From positions 56,996 through 120,995 of the forward strand of contig NZ_FRAR01000019.1 in assembly GCF_900142375.1 (NCBI RefSeq): DNA of 64,000 bases, in the 5' to 3' direction. Shown one piece after another: positions 21,207-31,190 of this stretch. Both the position numbers and the translations under genes were made by a program. A model generated the notes under the pieces. It was not told the DNA's origin. It did no database searches and saw only the letters and a program-made list of their open reading frames with translations. The stretch comes from Desulforamulus aeronauticus DSM 10349 (GTDB lineage Bacteria > Bacillota > Desulfotomaculia > Desulfotomaculales > Desulfotomaculaceae). How positions within the stretch are numbered: the first letter of the stretch is position 1; each line of letters starts with the position of its first letter.

Positions 21207-21245
21207 CTACCTTTTGACAATTCAAAAGTTAAATTGTTGTTAACT

Positions 21246-22550
21246 TTATTTTCTGATGGAGTCAATTTTCGTAAGGGCTCTCTCGGCATGGGCTTGCCCC
21301 CGTTCCCTTTTTCCCTTTAGTCGGATAGGAAGCTCTGGAAATAGACCAAAAGTAACATTCATTGGTTGGAAATTTCCTTGGGGTGCGGAAGTTATGTAAT
21401 GGATCAGTGCTCCATGGGCGGTTTCTGGAGGAAATAAAAGAAACTCCTCATTTTTAACCAATCTGGCCGCATTTACTCCCGCCAACAAGCCTGCGGCGGC
21501 TGACTCAACATACCCCTCCACTCCGGTGATCTGTCCGGCAAAGAAAACTCTGTCTCTACCTTTTAATTGCAGCGTGGGTTTTAATAGTGCTGGTGAATTA
21601 ATATATGTATTACGATGCATCACACCATATCTTACAAACTCGGCATTTTCTAAACCCGGTATCAAACTAAATACTCTTTTTTGTTCTCCCCATTTAAGGT
21701 TGGTTTGAAAGCCAACCAGGTTAAAGAGCGTCCCTTCGGCATTATCCTGTCTAAGTTGTACCACCCCATGAGGCCTCTTACCAGTACGAGGATCTGTTAA
21801 ACCCACGGGTTTTAAGGGACCATAAACCAACGTATCCTTGCCTCGGGATGCTAATACTTCTACGGGCATACAACCCTCGAAATGAACCTGCTTTTCAAAT
21901 TCCTTGAGAGGGGCCCTTTCCGCATTAACCAACGCCTCATAAAATATCTCATACTCTTCACGATTCATGGGGCAATTTAAGTAAGCCTCTTCTCCCTTAC
22001 CGTAACGGGAAGCCCTGAATACCTTGGTCATATCCAAGGATTCCTGCGTAACAATGGGAGCTGCCGCATCATAAAAGTAGAGATATTGGTCCCCTGTCAA
22101 CCTACCAATCTCCCCTGATAACTCTTCAGATGTCAGAGGGCCGGAAGCAATAATAACAATGCGATCTTCCGGGATATGGGTAACTTCTTCTCTGTGTACA
22201 CACACCAGAGGATGTTCCTCTAATTTTTTGGTAATGTGTTGTGAAAATCCTTCTCGATCCACAGCTAGCGCCCCGCCGGCTGGTACTTTATATTGGTCAG
22301 CTGCTGCGATAATTAAGGAATCTAACCGCCGCATCTCTTCTTTGAGTAATCCTACAGCATTTTCTATCGCTGCAGCTCTTAGCGAATTACTACAAACTAA
22401 TTCAGAAAAATAAGGGGTGTGGTGGGCAGGAGGATATTTTTGGGGTCTCATTTCATATAAATCTACCCCGATACCACGTTGACTAAGCTGCCAAGCTGCC
22501 TCAGACCCTGCTAATCCTGCACCGATTACCATTACCCTTGTGTCTGCCAT
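21246..22550 (-). CDS. trmFO: methylenetetrahydrofolate-tRNA-(uracil-5-)-methyltransferase
   Basis: Folate- and FAD-dependent enzyme making m5U54 in tRNA. 434 residues; N-terminal FAD-binding [27 protein letters not shown], and C-terminal [28 protein letters not shown] before ATG. The topA-trmFO-xerC-hslVU-codY order matches Bacillus. Confidence 0.97.
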   Translation of the reverse strand: MADTRVMVIGAGLAGSEAAWQLSQRGIGVDLYEMRPQKYPPAHHTPYFSELVCSNSLRAAAIENAVGLLKEEMRRLDSLIIAAADQYKVPAGGALAVDREGFSQHITKKLEEHPLVCVHREEVTHIPEDRIVIIASGPLTSEELSGEIGRLTGDQYLYFYDAAAPIVTQESLDMTKVFRASRYGKGEEAYLNCPMNREEYEIFYEALVNAERAPLKEFEKQVHFEGCMPVEVLASRGKDTLVYGPLKPVGLTDPRTGKRPHGVVQLRQDNAEGTLFNLVGFQTNLKWGEQKRVFSLIPGLENAEFVRYGVMHRNTYINSPALLKPTLQLKGRDRVFFAGQITGVEGYVESAAAGLLAGVNAARLVKNEEFLLFPPETAHGALIHYITSAPQGNFQPMNVTFGLFPELPIRLKGKRERGQAHAERALTKIDSIRK

Positions 22551-22595
22551 TCTTTTTGTGCCTCCTAGTTAACCTCTCACAGCCGGTTAACGCCT

Positions 22596-24791
22596 TTACT
22601 TTTTGGTTCTTGTTGTTGCCTTTGTTGTTTTGGCTGTAGTTCTAGCTGTACTTTTTGTTGCGGCTTTTGTCTTGGATTTTGTTTTCTTTACTTCTTTTGT
22701 CTTATTTGTAGATCCACCGTCACCCTTGGCGGGACACTCCTCGTTAACACATAGGAGTTGTTTTTCCTTACTCCGACTATTTTTCTCTACCATCATAAAA
22801 CCGCAATGAGGACATTTCTCTTGCGTCGGTGTATCCCAGGTAACAAATTGGCATTCAGGATATTTGCTGCAACCATAGAACTTACGACCTTTTTTACTAC
22901 GTCTTAATACCATTTCTCCTTCACACTTAGGACAACCTACTCCGGTAGGTTCAAGCAGTGGTTTCGTGTTGCGGCAGTCAGGAAAACCCGGACAAGCCAA
23001 AAATTTACCAAAACGTCCTAATTTTATCACCATGTTTTTGCCGCATTGCTCACAAATTTCCTCCGATACTTCATCAGCTACCTTAACCTTGCCAATGATA
23101 TCTTCGGCTTTTTCTAGGGTATCTTTAAAAGGATGATAAAAATTCTTTAGAATGCCTGCCCATTCTTGATCACCTTCAGCTATTTGATCCAGTTTCTCTT
23201 CCATGTCGGCAGTAAATTCAATATTGATAATATCGGGAAAATGGTTTTTTAGGAGTTCTATAACAATCATACCCAGCTCTGTTGGGTAAAATTGTTTACT
23301 TTCCCGCACTACGTAACCGCGTTTTTGAATGGTTTCCACAATGGGAGCATAGGTACTGGGACGTCCAATGCCCTTTTCCTCAAGCACCTTTACCAATGTT
23401 GCATCGGTGTAACGTGGTGGCGGTTGGGTAAAGTGCTGTTTTGGAGTAAGTAATTTGAGGTCAACTTTATCCCCTTCAGCCAACTCTGGCAGAAGTTTTT
23501 CTTCGTCCTTAGTTCCTTCATCATTTCCTTCTATATATACTTGCATAAAACCAGGAAATTTTACAATAGAACCACTGGCACGGAAAGTGTACTCTCCGGC
23601 AGCTATATCCATACTGGTAGTATCGATAATGGCCGATGCCATTTGACTGGCAACAAATCTCGACCAAATAAGCTTGTAAAGCTTAAATTGATCGTTGGTT
23701 ACATATTGCTTAACACTTTCCGGATCTAAATTAACAGAAGTCGGTCGGATAGCTTCATGGGCATCCTGGACCTTGCCTTTGGCCACTGTTTGTCTAGGTT
23801 GTTTCGGTACATAAGCTGGACCAAAACGGTCCAGGATAAAGGACTTAGCTTCATCCATGGCTGTTTCTGATACTCTCGTTGAGTCGGTACGTATATACGT
23901 AACTAAACCCATGGGTCCCTGCTTGCCTAATTCAATACCTTCATAAAGCTGTTGGGCCACTACCATGGTTTTCCGTGAAGTAAAGTTTAATTTCCTGGAT
24001 GCCTCCTGCTGCAGTGAACTCGTGGTAAAAGGAGCAGCCGGGTTACGAAGTTTTTCCTTTCTGGTGATGGTTTGTACACGGTAGGAAATATCCTTTAAAT
24101 CAGCCAGAATCTGATCCATGGCTTCTTTACTAGATATTTCGAGCTTCTTGTTTTTATATTTGTGAAGCTTCGCTTCAAAAGAGGACTTTCCGGACTTGCT
24201 AAATTTAGCTGTCAGGGACCAGTATTCCTCAGGAATAAAGGCTTGAATCTCTTCTTCCCGGTCGCAAATTAGTCTTACAGCAACGGACTGTACTCTACCA
24301 GCCGATAACCCCTTTTTTACTTTACGCCAAAGCAGTGGACTTAAATTATAACCCACTAGCCTATCTAGAATTCTTCTAGTCTGTTGGGCATTCACTCTAT
24401 CCACATCGATAGGACGGGGCTGTTTAACTGCCTGCTGAATAGCATTTTTTGTTATTTCGTTAAATTCAATACGGCATGGGGTGTGTTCATCAATATCCAG
24501 TAGCTTTGTTAAATGCCAAGCTATGGCTTCACCTTCCCGGTCCGGGTCAGAGGCCAACAATACTCGATCAACCTTCTTAACAGCTGACCGTAGATCTTTA
24601 ATGATATCTCCCTTTCCCCTAATGGCAATATACTTCGGCGAAAAATTATTTTCTACATCTACACCAAACTGACTCTTTGGCAAATCCCGCACATGCCCCA
24701 TGGATGCTTTAACCGTAAAATTTTTTCCCAAATACTTACCAATACTTTTCGCTTTCGCAGGTGATTCTACAATAACTAATGTTTTACTCAA
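22596..24791 (-). CDS. topA: DNA topoisomerase I
   Basis: Type IA topoisomerase relaxing negative supercoils. 731 residues. Toprim domain with LVIVESPAKAKSIGKYLG and ASDPDREGEAIAWHL, active-site Tyr in TYIRTDSTR (near residue 300), then three C-terminal zinc ribbons (CEQCG, CPKC, CPHCG, about 570-690) and a Lys/Thr/Ala-rich tail of about 38 residues that likely binds DNA. Start is TTG 24791 preceded by GAGGTG at good spacing; another TTG 30 bases upstream lacks an SD. Confidence 0.96.
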   Translation of the reverse strand: MSKTLVIVESPAKAKSIGKYLGKNFTVKASMGHVRDLPKSQFGVDVENNFSPKYIAIRGKGDIIKDLRSAVKKVDRVLLASDPDREGEAIAWHLTKLLDIDEHTPCRIEFNEITKNAIQQAVKQPRPIDVDRVNAQQTRRILDRLVGYNLSPLLWRKVKKGLSAGRVQSVAVRLICDREEEIQAFIPEEYWSLTAKFSKSGKSSFEAKLHKYKNKKLEISSKEAMDQILADLKDISYRVQTITRKEKLRNPAAPFTTSSLQQEASRKLNFTSRKTMVVAQQLYEGIELGKQGPMGLVTYIRTDSTRVSETAMDEAKSFILDRFGPAYVPKQPRQTVAKGKVQDAHEAIRPTSVNLDPESVKQYVTNDQFKLYKLIWSRFVASQMASAIIDTTSMDIAAGEYTFRASGSIVKFPGFMQVYIEGNDEGTKDEEKLLPELAEGDKVDLKLLTPKQHFTQPPPRYTDATLVKVLEEKGIGRPSTYAPIVETIQKRGYVVRESKQFYPTELGMIVIELLKNHFPDIINIEFTADMEEKLDQIAEGDQEWAGILKNFYHPFKDTLEKAEDIIGKVKVADEVSEEICEQCGKNMVIKLGRFGKFLACPGFPDCRNTKPLLEPTGVGCPKCEGEMVLRRSKKGRKFYGCSKYPECQFVTWDTPTQEKCPHCGFMMVEKNSRSKEKQLLCVNEECPAKGDGGSTNKTKEVKKTKSKTKAATKSTARTTAKTTKATTRTKK

Positions 24792-24911
24792 TAGGTACAC
24801 CTCATTTAATGAACGCTTCAAAGATAAATGGATTAAGGGTTTTCCGTGTTAGAACTATTATTTTCCCTTACTTCTTTTTACAATGTATCTTAAAGATAAA
24901 CTTTTTATTTA

Positions 24912-24949
24912 TACTTTCATCAATAGATATTTTATATTTTATGAAAGTA
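24912..24949 (-). terminator. possible terminator between dprA and topA
   Basis: Inverted repeat TACTTTCAT...ATGAAAGTA with a 20-base AT-rich loop; the downstream tail is only partly T-rich. The rest of the 171-base gap shows nothing clear. Confidence 0.35.
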
Positions 24950-24962
24950 GAACAATAATGAC

Positions 24963-26057
24963 CTACAGCCCGGCTGACACATACATTTTTCCGGGAAGTA
25001 CCCGAATTAAACCTTTTATCTCCAACATGGTAAGAGCAACTGCTACTTCACTGGCTGGTAATTGACAATGGCTAATGATTTGTTCCTGGGTACTTGGTAA
25101 ATGAGAGAGTGCGGTAAACACAATCTTTTCACTACCAGTCAGTGCGTCTTTATTTTCTATCAGGTCGGGTTGTTGAGGAGTACTATCCCCTAGTCCCAAC
25201 TCTTCCAATACCTCTGCTGGCCGGGTCACCAAAACTGCTCCCTGTCTAATTAGCTTATTAGCACCCGCACTTTTAACATTCGTAATATTCCCTGGGATAG
25301 CCATCACTTCTCTGCCCTGTTCCAACGCAAAATCAGCCGTTATTAAAGCACCGCTCTTAGCGGCAGCTTCCACCACCAACAACCCTTTACATAAGCCACT
25401 GATAATTCTATTTCTGCTAGGGAAGTGCCATGCAGTGGGAGGTGTACCTGGCGGAAATTCTGTGATAATGGTTCCTTGCTCCATGATTTGTTTCATTAAC
25501 AAACTGTTTTCCCTGGGGTATACCACATCCGGCCCACATCCCAGAACCGCTACGGTGGCACCACGCCCCTTTAGTGCTCCCTGGTGAGCCGAACTATCAA
25601 TCCCCCGGGCCATACCGCTAACAATAACTAACCCGGCACGTGCCAATTCACAGGCAAAGGATTCTGCAGCAGCCAGTCCGTAGGGGCTAGCTTTACGAGA
25701 GCCAACCATGGCCAAATGAATTTTATCTAGGTTGGGTAATTTCCCACGAACAAAAAGCGCAAAGGGTGGATCATAGATATTCCTTAACAGTGCTGGGTAT
25801 TGTTCATCCTCTACTGTGATAACCTGACACTGTAGTTTTCTAAGAAGCTGATCCAATTTATCATAATGTAAGGTTTCTCTACGCCTGACTAAGGTTTTGG
25901 CCCTCTGCCGGTCTAAAAAGGAAACTTGAGCTAAATCTGTTTCTGAAGCCTCCCAGGCCTCCTGGGGAGAGCCAAAATGATCAATCAATTGCCATAAACG
26001 GCGACCACTGCCAGGCATAAGTAATTGCCAGTATATCCAATATTGCCGTTTGGCCAA
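24963..26057 (-). CDS. dprA: DNA processing protein DprA (Smf)
   Basis: Loads RecA on incoming single-stranded DNA during transformation. 364 residues: N-terminal helix-hairpin-helix-like region, Rossmann domain (about 75-285) with GSRKASPYG, SGMARGIDSSAHQGAL and PSRNRIISGL, and a C-terminal winged-helix (about 300-364). Start is TTG 26057 with GGGGTGG upstream. Upstream of topA as in Bacillus (smf-topA). Confidence 0.95.
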   Translation of the reverse strand: MAKRQYWIYWQLLMPGSGRRLWQLIDHFGSPQEAWEASETDLAQVSFLDRQRAKTLVRRRETLHYDKLDQLLRKLQCQVITVEDEQYPALLRNIYDPPFALFVRGKLPNLDKIHLAMVGSRKASPYGLAAAESFACELARAGLVIVSGMARGIDSSAHQGALKGRGATVAVLGCGPDVVYPRENSLLMKQIMEQGTIITEFPPGTPPTAWHFPSRNRIISGLCKGLLVVEAAAKSGALITADFALEQGREVMAIPGNITNVKSAGANKLIRQGAVLVTRPAEVLEELGLGDSTPQQPDLIENKDALTGSEKIVFTALSHLPSTQEQIISHCQLPASEVAVALTMLEIKGLIRVLPGKMYVSAGL

Positions 26058-26212
26058 ACTACCACCCCTAAAAAATGATTATCTACCACTTTCGGGGCTA
26101 TAAATGGATTATCCTTCCAAACCACAAAATTTGTTTCGATTTTTCCATCCCTTGGTAGAGATTAGTCGTGACCCAAAGGTCATAAGTAAGTCGGCAAAAG
26201 CTTAATTTTCCC

Positions 26213-27121
26213 TTAGGCATGCCGGAGAATAGAAGATAGACTTTGGTAGTCTTCCAACATGTTTTGATGCAAGTCACCCAATGCTGCTAATCTCTGGAAT
26301 ATGGTCTCCATCGTAAAATGTTGCGGCAAAATGCTACGTTGTTCAATTTCCTCCCAAAGAATTGGTGTGGAGACCGTTGCTCCGGGTAATGGTCTTACAC
26401 TATAGGTCCAGGCCATACTTTTACCACGGGTATTTTGCAGATAATCTACATATATTTTTTCCGCCCCTCGCTTGTCCAAAGACCTTTCTATGGTTGCTTT
26501 CTTCGGCAATGTGCCAGTCACCAGCTGGGCGATAACACCCATGGCTTTAGTTACTTCCTGAAAAGTGTAGCACGGCTCTACCGGAATAAATATATGAATC
26601 CCACTGGCTCCTGAAGTCTTAGGGTATCCTTTTATTTGCAATTGATCTAAAACTTTTTTTACGACTAAGGCCACTTCCATCACATCATCAAAATTGGCCG
26701 CTTCTCCTGGGTCCAAATCAATAATGGCTAAATCCGGGTTTTCTATCTTATTTTTTTGCGATAACCAAGCATGCATTTCAATACATCCCTGATTTGCCAA
26801 CCAAGCTAACGTTGCCCTATCTTCACAAACGATGTAATTAACCATTTTCCCCGAATGAACAATACTAACGGTTTGTATCCATTCCGGGGCATACTCGGGA
26901 CATTCTTTTTGGTAAAAATGCTTGCCTGCAATACCATCGGGATACCTTTTCATGACCAAGGGGCGACCCCTAAGATGGGGCAGCAGGTAGGGCGCAATGT
27001 CCGTATAATACTTTACCAAATGGGCTTTGGTCAAGCCCTCAGGCCACATTAACTTAGTAAGATTGGTAAGTTTAATCTGCTTTCCTTCTATTACTACTTC
27101 TGTTGCAGTAGCAGTTGGCAT
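26213..27121 (-). CDS. LigD-type NHEJ primase-polymerase domain protein (stand-alone PolDom)
   Basis: Archaeo-eukaryotic-primase-like polymerase used in bacterial non-homologous end joining. 302 residues, the length of an isolated polymerase domain without ligase or nuclease parts. AIIDLDPGEA carries the catalytic Asp pair (D135, D137); TSGASGIHIFIPV is the nucleotide-binding motif; the third Asp lies in IYVDYLQN. RBS of six G before ATG. Ku is encoded 16 kb away at 43376-44218; no ATP-dependent ligase gene is in the window. Confidence 0.9.
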   Translation of the reverse strand: MPTATATEVVIEGKQIKLTNLTKLMWPEGLTKAHLVKYYTDIAPYLLPHLRGRPLVMKRYPDGIAGKHFYQKECPEYAPEWIQTVSIVHSGKMVNYIVCEDRATLAWLANQGCIEMHAWLSQKNKIENPDLAIIDLDPGEAANFDDVMEVALVVKKVLDQLQIKGYPKTSGASGIHIFIPVEPCYTFQEVTKAMGVIAQLVTGTLPKKATIERSLDKRGAEKIYVDYLQNTRGKSMAWTYSVRPLPGATVSTPILWEEIEQRSILPQHFTMETIFQRLAALGDLHQNMLEDYQSLSSILRHA

Positions 27122-27176
27122 GTTCTCGCCCCCCTGGATTTATTACCTTATTTGTCCCCAGGGAAACAAAAAATAT

Positions 27177-27208
27177 AATAGCCCGGCAGTTTAATCTGCC
27201 AGGCTATT
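27177..27208 (-). terminator. intrinsic terminator after the first ArsB/NhaD gene
   Basis: AATAGCC-C-GGCAG / CTGCC-A-GGCTATT around a 6-base loop, flanked by AT-rich sequence on both sides. It ends anion cassette A. Confidence 0.8.
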
Positions 27209-27215
27209 AGAATTA

Positions 27216-28499
27216 TTAAGTTAAGAAGAAAAAGTAAAGATAAAACGTGGAGATAATAATGGAAACGATCATTAGTGGGAAAGCCACCTTCATGAAACCA
27301 AGGAAAGTGAACTTAATTCCTTGTTTTTCAGCCATACCTACCACAACTACGTTAGCAGAGGCACCGATAATGGTACCGTTGCCACCCAGACAGGCCCCCA
27401 GGGATAAGGACCACCAAAGGGGATCTAGGTTTGTAATACCCCCCAGACGCCCCATATCCTGAATGAGGGGGATCATGGTTGCCACAAAAGGAATATTATC
27501 CACAAAGGCGGAAGCAATGGCTGACAACCAAAGAATTAACATGCCCGTAGTTAACAGTTCTCCACCGGTTAATTCCAGAGCTTTCACTGCAATCCACTCG
27601 ATAACACCAACCTCTACCAAACCACCAACTAAAATAAACAGTCCGGCAAAGAAGAAAATAACCGGCCATTCCACTGCTTCCAATGCATGTTCTGGTTCTT
27701 CACGGGTTACTAATAACAAGAGCGCCGCCCCTGCCAGAGCAATGGTAGCAGATTCTAGGTGTAAATACTGGTGTAACAGAAAGCCGCCAATAGTCAAAAC
27801 AAGAACGATCAGAGACTGTTTAAGAAGCTTTGCATCTTTTATTTCATCGTTTTCGTTCATGGCCATAATGTTTTTCTTCAATTCTTCACGCACAGAAAAG
27901 GATTTGCGGTAAATTATTTTTAACAGATACATGGTTACAATCATAATCACAATAACAACCGGGGCCAAATTAATAACAAAATCCATAAAACCGAGACCAA
28001 CAGCGGAACCAATCATGATATTAGGCGGATCACCAATTAAAGTTGAGGTCCCCCCTATGTTGGAGGCCAACACTTCTGATATTAGGATTGGCATGGGGTT
28101 AATCTCCAGTGACCTAGCGATAGAAAAGGTTACTGGTACAATTAACAAAACGGTGGTTACGTTATCTAATAAGGCGGATAAAACTGCAGTGATAACCGAT
28201 AAAGACACTAAAATGGCTAATGGTTCACCTTTACTAAACTTTGCAGATTTTACGGCTAAATACTCAAATACTCCAGAGCGTCTGGTAATTCCTACAATAA
28301 TCATCATACCAACCAGTAAACCAATGGTATTAAAGTCGATATGGTGAATAGCCTCATCCTGGTGTAGGATACCAGCGACAATAAGAATCATGGCACCAAA
28401 CAAAGCCACTACCGTTCTATGTATTTTTTCTGAAATAATAATTGCATAGGATATTAAGAAAACAACAGTCGCTAAAATAACCTGGCTATTCCCTTCCAT
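27216..28499 (-). CDS. ArsB/NhaD-family permease, copy A
   Basis: 427 residues, about 11-12 membrane segments, ion-transporter superfamily (ArsB/NhaD, related to DASS). GLLVGMMIIVGITRRSGVFEYLAV, SALLDNVTTVLLIVPVT, GGTSTLIGDPPNIMIGSA and GGNGTIIGASANVVVVGMAE are the paired hairpin and helix-break motifs of the fold. Substrate is not readable: Na+/H+ exchange or anion transport are both possible. Nearly collinear and visibly very similar to copy B (31717-33000), which even starts with the same MEGNSQVI. Last gene of cassette A behind a DASS gene; RBS GAGGTG. Confidence 0.88.
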   Translation of the reverse strand: MEGNSQVILATVVFLISYAIIISEKIHRTVVALFGAMILIVAGILHQDEAIHHIDFNTIGLLVGMMIIVGITRRSGVFEYLAVKSAKFSKGEPLAILVSLSVITAVLSALLDNVTTVLLIVPVTFSIARSLEINPMPILISEVLASNIGGTSTLIGDPPNIMIGSAVGLGFMDFVINLAPVVIVIMIVTMYLLKIIYRKSFSVREELKKNIMAMNENDEIKDAKLLKQSLIVLVLTIGGFLLHQYLHLESATIALAGAALLLLVTREEPEHALEAVEWPVIFFFAGLFILVGGLVEVGVIEWIAVKALELTGGELLTTGMLILWLSAIASAFVDNIPFVATMIPLIQDMGRLGGITNLDPLWWSLSLGACLGGNGTIIGASANVVVVGMAEKQGIKFTFLGFMKVAFPLMIVSIIISTFYLYFFFLT

Positions 28500-28587
28500 A
28501 TTGCATCACCTCAAATATTTTATAATAATAAGGATTAATTCCGCCAACAGTAATTATAAACCTAGTATTTCCCTAACACAATAAGAA

Positions 28588-28606
28588 GTGACATTTTATT
28601 TGTCAC
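28588..28606. promoter_or_regulatory. GTGACA-N7-TGTCAC inverted repeat between DASS A and NhaD A
   Basis: Perfect 6-bp arms. The right half TTTGTCACT recurs in the upstream regions of both cassettes (30985-31005, 35344-35355, 35878-35896), suggesting a shared operator. Confidence 0.4.
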
Positions 28607-28613
28607 TCTTTGA

Positions 28614-28640
28614 GCATGTCGGAAAAACTTTCCGACATGC
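28614..28640. repeat. perfect 12-bp-stem hairpin
   Basis: GCATGTCGGAAA-AAC-TTTCCGACATGC. No T-run directly follows on minus, so it is more likely an mRNA-stabilising or processing hairpin between the two permease genes than a terminator. Confidence 0.6.
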
Positions 28641-28671
28641 ATACGGGCAAGTAAACAAACTAAGTTTTTCT

Positions 28672-28700
28672 AAAACCCTGGTCATTTGACCAGGGTTTTT
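28672..28700 (-). terminator. intrinsic terminator after DASS A
   Basis: AAAACCCTGGTCA-TT-TGACCAGGGTTTT with flanking T/A runs; strong in both directions. Downstream NhaD A would be expressed by read-through or its own promoter. Confidence 0.8.
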
Positions 28701-28705
28701 AGAAA

Positions 28706-30154
28706 TTAGTGTATCAAGGCCGGAATACCGATAATTGGCCAGAATGTCAATGAGAAAATGGCAACCATTGCCAAAATGGCCAGACTGGCTGGCATACCGG
28801 TAACAAAGAATTCACCCGTAGTAAACTGCTTAGATTGGTAAGCAATGGCATTGGGAGCAGCGCCGATCAGCAGTAGAAAGGGCATACCGGCCATAGCAAC
28901 GGAGGAGTAAAGAATGATTTCCGGATTTACCCCTAAATACTTGGCAATAACCAAAGCCACAGGTAAGCAGATCGAAATAGCAGCCACGTTCATGATAAAG
29001 TTGGTTAAAACAAGTATCAGGAAGGAAATGCCCAGTAAGAAGACCAACCAAGGAGCATCTTGAATCATGGACAGCCAACTTACCGCCATCCACTCAGCAG
29101 CCCCGGTTTGCCACAGTGCAAAGCCAATACTCATCGCACCGGAGAACAACAGGACAATATTCCAAGGAATGGATCTTTCTAATTCTTTAACCGTAAGTAT
29201 TTTGGTAATAAAGAAAATCAAACCGGCTGTCAGCAGAGGAATGGAACGGTCCATCCCTTTTAAGGCAGGAATAAAACTTTGGAAAATCAAAGTACACAAG
29301 GCAATACCAACAATTGCTAAAACAAAAATCTCTTGTTTGGAAATAGGACCTAATTTATCTAACTCTTCCTGGGCCCGATTACGCAAGCCAGGAACTTTAA
29401 GCTTTTCAGGTTTAAAAATCGTTATCATTAAGAAAAAGATCAAGAATACGGTAATCCAACCAAAGGGAGCAAGAGCAGCTGAAAATTCTAAGAAGCTAAC
29501 ATCTTGACCCGTGAATTCCTTAAAGAAGCCAACGGCTGCTGGGTTACGGGCTCCACCCATTAAAGTGCAGATACTACCAGCTCCGGCAGTAAAGGCCATA
29601 CCGATAAACATTGCTTTACCAAACTTAGTGGGTTTGCCGGGTTCTCCGCCGTAAAGAGCCAAGATTGACATCATAATGGGAAACATCGCCCCGGCCACTG
29701 CAGTATGGGCCATCACGTGAGTTAACAAGGCGGTAAGCACAAATACACCCAGGAGAATTTTACGTGTATCTTCCCCTACAATTACCAACATCTTATAAGC
29801 AATTCTTTTGGTGATGCCGCACTGAGTAAAGGCAATACCCACTAATAGAGAGCCTAGAATAAATAACACTGTGGGATCCATAAAGTCACGGAAAGCATCC
29901 TTGGCTGCGCGAATACCAAACACGGGTTGTAAAACACCGATAGCAATACTGGTTACACCAATAGGAACAACTTCAAATACCCACCAGATACCTGCTAATA
30001 GAAAAAGACCAATACCAGCTTTACCAGCTTGCGTTAATTCAAAGGATTTTCCCATTGGATCCACAGCCGGTGCAACAGGAGGCATAAAGTAAAACAAAAC
30101 TAAAACCCCGATGCCGAGAAAAACGAAAAAATATCTTTTCATCTCACTACTCAT
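28706..30154 (-). CDS. DASS (SLC13) family Na+-coupled anion symporter, copy A
   Basis: 482 residues, about 12 membrane segments. Two SNT-type motifs are visible: TAGAGSICTLMGGARNPAAVGF in the first half and LTNFIMNVAAISICLPVALVIA with GAAPNAIAY in the second. The family moves sulfate or dicarboxylates with Na+. In this context sulfate is plausible, but the substrate is inferred. ATG 30154 follows AGAGGTG; a GTG nine bases earlier is weaker. The gene lies behind leader RNA A with about 145 bases between the terminator and the start. Its partner copy B is at 33116-34567. Confidence 0.9.
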   Translation of the reverse strand: MSSEMKRYFFVFLGIGVLVLFYFMPPVAPAVDPMGKSFELTQAGKAGIGLFLLAGIWWVFEVVPIGVTSIAIGVLQPVFGIRAAKDAFRDFMDPTVLFILGSLLVGIAFTQCGITKRIAYKMLVIVGEDTRKILLGVFVLTALLTHVMAHTAVAGAMFPIMMSILALYGGEPGKPTKFGKAMFIGMAFTAGAGSICTLMGGARNPAAVGFFKEFTGQDVSFLEFSAALAPFGWITVFLIFFLMITIFKPEKLKVPGLRNRAQEELDKLGPISKQEIFVLAIVGIALCTLIFQSFIPALKGMDRSIPLLTAGLIFFITKILTVKELERSIPWNIVLLFSGAMSIGFALWQTGAAEWMAVSWLSMIQDAPWLVFLLGISFLILVLTNFIMNVAAISICLPVALVIAKYLGVNPEIILYSSVAMAGMPFLLLIGAAPNAIAYQSKQFTTGEFFVTGMPASLAILAMVAIFSLTFWPIIGIPALIH

Positions 30155-30301
30155 ACCAATCACCTCTTTTAGTATTTAATAAAGGTCCTTAATTATCCCC
30201 AAGGTAAGATTACATGAACTATTTTTTGTAAGGTACATTCTAAAAACTTCCTCAACATGCTCAGCCTATGAGGTTAGCCAACACCCCCTCCTTTGAAATG
30301 T

Positions 30302-30392
30302 AAAAAACCAACGTCATCTTGAACAACAAATAATCAAGATAACGTTGGTTTACTTAATACCAAGCCCAACGGCTCTGCATCCGGTCTACCAA
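30302..30392 (-). ncRNA. leader RNA A: riboswitch-like antiterminator/terminator upstream of DASS A
   Basis: On minus the element begins TTGGTAGACC and ends in an intrinsic terminator (arms in 30306-30326 and 30331-30350, then six T). P1 pairs TTGGT (30392-30388) with ACCAA (30349-30345); that same ACCAA is the outer 5' strand of the terminator, so the two folds exclude each other. An inner hairpin AGCC-GTTG-GGCT is followed by TTGGTAT and AGTAA. Copies B and C share this plan, with compensating changes in P1. Family unknown to me. Confidence 0.7.
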
Positions 30393-30443
30393 CATTTCAT
30401 TAAGGATAACTCGCCCCATACCCTTTTATAGGTCTACGGCCAG

Positions 30444-30812
30444 TTAGTTAATTTTTATTTTTTTCTCCAGATCAGTATCTATAATAAACACTTCTATTTG
30501 TTCACCCGTGCGAATACTGATATCCCCATGACTACTTATAACCTTGCTCTTAGTGATGTCTGTAATGATTTTCTCAATTTGTTCCAGGTAAGATTCTCTT
30601 AATTCCATTCTTAGTTGTTTTACCAAGGTCCGCCCTTTCTTCGAGTTACTTACGTGTTTCTCTTCTTTCGTTAACACACCCTTGGAACGGAGGATTACCA
30701 TATCTCGGCAAATCATTGCCCTGGTGGTTTCGGGTCCCCGACCAACCAGCTCTCGTTGAAATTTTATAAAGGCTTCACAGATTTGTTTCTCTAGAAACTG
30801 CTGTTGACTCAC
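30444..30812 (-). CDS. DUF2294 (MpsC-like) protein, copy A
   Basis: 122 residues, soluble, no membrane segment. RGPETTRAMICRDMVILRSKGVLTKEEKHV and GEQIEVFIIDTDLEKK are typical of PF10057, now linked in name to the MpsC component of a proposed cation-translocating system; its role is not established. Start is GTG 30812 with GGAGGAG seven bases upstream; the frame is open 29 codons further but copy B supports the shorter protein (121 residues). First gene of cassette A, followed by leader RNA A and the DASS gene. Confidence 0.85.
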   Translation of the reverse strand: MSQQQFLEKQICEAFIKFQRELVGRGPETTRAMICRDMVILRSKGVLTKEEKHVSNSKKGRTLVKQLRMELRESYLEQIEKIITDITKSKVISSHGDISIRTGEQIEVFIIDTDLEKKIKIN

Positions 30813-30984
30813 CTCTAATCTCCTCCTCTTCACTAAACAAACTTTATGCTTTATAAAGGTGCTTGATAAATCCGAAAAGGTTTGTTCATTTTTACACAAA
30901 GGCTAACAGATGTGATTTTGATATAATAAAAAGTGATTAGTGTTATATTCACCATTTATTTTTCATGACAAACAATACTTTTTT

Positions 30985-31037
30985 GTAGTGACAAAATCTT
31001 TTGTCTTAAAAGTACAGATTTAAAATAATTCTGTACA
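30985..31037 (-). promoter_or_regulatory. promoter and operator A (upstream of DUF2294 A)
   Basis: Minus strand TGTACA (31037-31032), 17 bp, TACTTT (31014-31009), followed at the expected start site by a perfect palindrome GACAAAA-GA-TTTTGTC (30990-31005) and then ACTA. The same order of elements is found upstream of leader C and in part upstream of DUF2294 B. The rest of the 430-base gap between 30812 and the HTH gene holds a second possible promoter (TTGTCA-18-TATAAC on minus, near 30940-30970) and the terminator at 31191-31223. Confidence 0.5.
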
Positions 31038-31190
31038 GCTTTATATTTCCTCGTAAATTGAGGTTATTGATAAATATCTCTTTTTTTCATCTCCTTGTGC
31101 AGCGTTTCACAGGTTTAAGAAATTTTATTTATTCCGTTTCGCTTATGGAATACCCGTCTGAAGGCGACGTTCAATGACTGATAGCTAAAA

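Noticed and set aside
30302..30392. Leader RNAs as T-boxes or c-di-GMP riboswitches
   Set aside because: No T-box sequence (AGGGTGGNACCGCG) and no specifier loop; the GEMM core with its conserved tetraloop-receptor parts is also absent.
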